Source: Limnephilus marmoratus
Lineage: Eukaryota; Arthropoda; Insecta; Trichoptera; Limnephilidae
DNA length: 64,000 nucleotides
Direction: 5' to 3'
Assembly: GCA_917880885.1 (NCBI GenBank)
Contig: OU862913.1
Location: 44,983,460-45,047,459 of the forward strand
Shown in pieces: positions 61,715-64,000 of this stretch. How positions within the stretch are numbered: position 1 is the first letter of the stretch; every line of letters begins with the position of its first letter. Position numbers and translations under genes: made by a program. Under the pieces are notes generated by a model. The model searched no databases. It was not told the DNA's origin and saw only the letters and a list, made by a program, of their open reading frames with translations.

Positions 61715-62015
61715 CCCTCACTGAGCTATCTCAACACCCCCAAATTTTCTCTGGGTCTTCTACCGCCCCTCCTGGAAGTCTGAAATACCCCCTTGACCAA
61801 AAGAAAATTAGGGGGCGATTCAGAATTTCAGGGGGGCGGTAGGAGACCCAGAGAAACCCATACCATCTTGCCCCATCCTATCCCATTACTCCGTTGTGGT
61901 TAATATAATCGTGACGACAATTGCTGTTTCAGATTTTCAGATTCACGAGTTAGGGGGCGGTAGAAAAAAAAATCTCAAAGTGGGCGGTGGGCAAAAAAAG
62001 GTTGAGAATCTATGG
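61715..62015. mobile_element. Possible hAT-type MITE
   Basis: GCTATCTCAACACCCCCAAA near the left and, reversed, CCATAGATTCTCAACCTTTT at the right resemble the CAGTGGTTCTCAACC-type hAT end. Between them 61749-61857 forms a ~45-bp-arm imperfect hairpin (TCTCTGGGTCTTCTACCGCC / GGCGGTAGGAGACCCAGAGA). Confidence 0.45.
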
Positions 62016-62334
62016 TTTAAACCAATGACGGATCGCAATTTGGGATTATCTATTTGATTATTAAGCAGGTTATGTAGATAATACTGCGAGAGATTTCTCA
62101 AGTCGTTTTGCAAACTTGCCACAATTTGCTAAAAATCGGTCGAGTGCACCTCTAACAACTCGAGTGGTTAGAAAGAATTAGAGAGACGATCAGAAATTTA
62201 CATTTCCTACGAACACTGTTAGCATTCTTGAAAATTCATGATGTGCGTCAAAATTAAAAAGAGAAGAAATACACATTTCAAATATCTCTACATCTCTTCT
62301 CTACATCTTCGCTTATCTACATCTCTACATAATA
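62016..62334. other. Unassigned
   Basis: No recognised element. The end (62280-62330) is an ACATCTCT-type simple repeat like that at 13970. Confidence 0.5.
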
Positions 62335-62974
62335 ATATTACAAATTAAAGTCCTCCGCGTCGTCTGTCTGTCTGTCTCTTCGCGATAAACTCGAAAACTA
62401 CTGAACGGATTTTCATGCGGTTTTCACCAATAGATAGAGTGTTTTGTGAGGAAGGTTTAGATGTGTAATTTGTCAAGGATTTGTGTAAATTGGTTGAAAC
62501 ATAACGATCATTGTTAGAAGTGTCGGAAAAAATCAAGCCGCCTGGTAGCTTTCATAGAAAACGCTGCCTAATCCTTTTGGGATATAACAAAACAATGCAT
62601 GGTGGGATATTCCTCTTTTATAGATCTACAAAAAAGTCCGCGAAGGCATATATCTATCTTTTACGGATAGCTTACTATACCCATTCTATCTTCTAAAAAA
62701 ATGGTCACGTACATGGCGGTAATTGGAAAGTTATTTAGACGGATACAGTATTAATCCTTGTCAAGTTAAATACGTTAGTTACCTCAAGCATTTCATGCAC
62801 ATTATTATAATCTTTCACACCATCTTTACGTATTATAAATTAAAGTCCTCCGCGGCATCTGTCTGTCTCTTCGTTATAAACTCAAAGACGGCGGTGGTTA
62901 AAAAGGTTGGATAACCATTCAGTAGATGACGTTGTGTTTTATTAGCCACAGCAACTTGTGGCCGGGTCAGCTAG
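62335..62974 (+). mobile_element. Non-autonomous Helitron, best copy of its family
   Basis: ATATTACAAATTAAAGTCCT start, GTCTGTCTGTCTC, ACTGAACGGATTTTCATGCG, GCTTTCATAGAAAACGCTGC, and the end TTGTGGCCGGGTCAGCTAG|T. An internal second 5' module starts at 62832 (TATTATAAATTAAAGTCCTC), as in the 44536 copy. Confidence 0.85.
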
Positions 62975-63062
62975 TAGAATTATAAATTAATCAATTAAAA
63001 GAAAATAATTTTGTGACAATAGGTATATACAAGGTACGCAGTCGGTTTAGTCAAAATACGGT

Positions 63063-63240
63063 ATACCTAACTAACTAACTAACCATCACGCCGTTTCCCG
63101 CAGGGGTAGGCAGAGAGGACGAACCTAACACAAACACCTCGGTCTTGGCACACACTATTTGCCTCATTATATACTCTTTTATTATTCAGACTTTTGTATC
63201 TGATTCACTTGATCCTGTCATGTCTTCCTCGGACGTCCCT
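63063..63240 (-). pseudogene. LINE C-terminus (TTAG-tailed family)
   Basis: Plus strand begins (CTAA)n then CATCACGCCGTTTCCCGCAG, GGGGTAGGCAGAGAGGACG and CCTCGGTCTTGGCACACACT. This is the reverse of the 10430-10655 element. The coding part decays after about 100 bp. Confidence 0.75.
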
Positions 63241-63695
63241 GACTTCTTCTACCATTCACAATTGCGTCATATAGTCTTCTTTCACATCACGCACAACATC
63301 AGACAACCGAAATTACAACAATGTTTGATGATATCATAGTATTTAATGTGATATCGACCATAACGCCATCTATAGTTAGGTCTAGGTAATATCAGTGAGA
63401 TTGGCCGTAAAGCTTCGAGGAAACGATCACAGGTGGCAGCAGGGTAGAGCGGCTAGCATTAATTAATAATTAAATTGTAAGCGCCAAGGTAATGGCTTTT
63501 TGATACCTAACAGGTAATTGCCTCTCAGAGAGCTTCAGAGAATCCATATCTACAGTCTGTCAACAAATTATTCGAGAAATTTTATCGGAACTCAACTTCT
63601 TATAACTAGATATTACGCAACATTTCTATGATTAAACATAACAGTGAAAGTGTAAAAGAAAAGAATAAAAATAAGGTTAAACAACTTTACCAAAA
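63241..63695. other. No feature recognised
   Basis: Moderately AT-rich with no coding or repeat signature that I can support. Confidence 0.5.
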
Positions 63696-63699
63696 AGAA

Positions 63700-63840
63700 A
63701 GGTTACTAACCTAACATTAACCTTACCTTAATTAACTTAACTATAACTAAACTAACCTATCTTAACTAAACCTAACGTAACTTAACCTAACTTCACCCAA
63801 ACTTACCTAATCAAACCAAACTAACTTAGTTTATCACTTA
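63700..63840. repeat. Degenerate AACCTAACTT simple repeat
   Basis: TTAACTTAACTATAACTAAA, CCTAACGTAACTTAACCTAA and related blocks form an imperfect 5/10-bp repeat that includes the CCTAA word of the insect telomere (TTAGG)n but not in uniform tandem. The last 160 bases of the window beyond it are AT-rich. Confidence 0.6.
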
Positions 63841-64000
63841 ATTTTATTTATGTTTTAATTTACATGTATGTTTTAATTTATATCTTTGTATAGAACACAT
63901 GAGTTCTTAAAACTTAGTCTTTATTATTAGTTTATGTATTTCAAAATTTTCATTTTCATTTTTATTTCTAATTTTATTTAAAACATGATTTTTTTTTCTT

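Overview
The window looks like heterochromatin-like or intronic/intergenic DNA from an arthropod, most likely an insect. It is strongly AT-rich and dense with mobile-element remains. Several short Helitron-like families (ends in CTAG+T, 5' starts in A|TC), mariner, piggyBac-like, hAT and tRNA-derived SINE families are of kinds common in lepidopteran and hemipteran genomes. I cannot decide between these orders from sequence alone. There is no sign of bacterial or organellar DNA, and no intact long open reading frame.

Host-gene content: the only convincing piece of a cellular gene is one exon at 49085-49190 (+). It encodes the first transmembrane segment of an SLC18-type vesicular amine transporter (Vmat-like) and ends at a GT donor. 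It is the last unit of a 125-bp tandem array (48590-49190). The upstream units are decayed copies of the same exon with its 3' splice-site tract, and in all of them the TM1 aspartate codon has become valine.

Layout. 1-5.9 kb: tRNA SINEs, a hairpin-tailed repeat (called REP-H here) and a Jockey/CR1-type LINE (LINE-J). 6.3-10.7 kb: a long-TIR MITE, a LINE split by a TTAA-flanked insertion, and a Helitron carrying nested repeats. 10.4-17.7 kb: several truncated LINEs, including the C-terminus of an R2-superclade element with a CCHC knuckle and a PD-(D/E)XK nuclease. 20.2-22.8 kb: a piggyBac deletion derivative nested in a palindromic MITE, then an intron-containing HTH/DDE transposase relic. 22.8-24.0, 28.2-28.9 and 57.5-58.0 kb: minisatellites. 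25.3-26.2 kb: a DD41D mariner-type relic. 32.4-38.1 kb: MITEs, SINEs, a Helitron and a mariner. 38.4-44.4 kb: a LINE inside a TIR element, then a second R2-type copy split by a complete 2.8-kb hAT element whose empty site is present at 14.1 kb. 45.5-51.6 kb: an inverted pair of TTAA MITEs, the Vmat-like exon array, and a mariner carrying a MITE and a LINE. 52.7-64 kb: Helitrons, SINEs, a 192-bp palindromic mobile unit with a hammerhead-ribozyme-like loop, a second copy of the 37-kb mariner family, and nested MITEs.

How the parts relate: most of the DNA consists of elements that inserted into one another. Several insertions can be dated relative to each other because target-site duplications, resumed reading frames or uninterrupted paralogs lie in the same window. 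REP-H appears to borrow the 3' end of LINE-J (about 110 bp, including a conserved hairpin), the arrangement expected of a SINE mobilised by a partner LINE. Classifications rest on motifs read by eye; no database search was possible.
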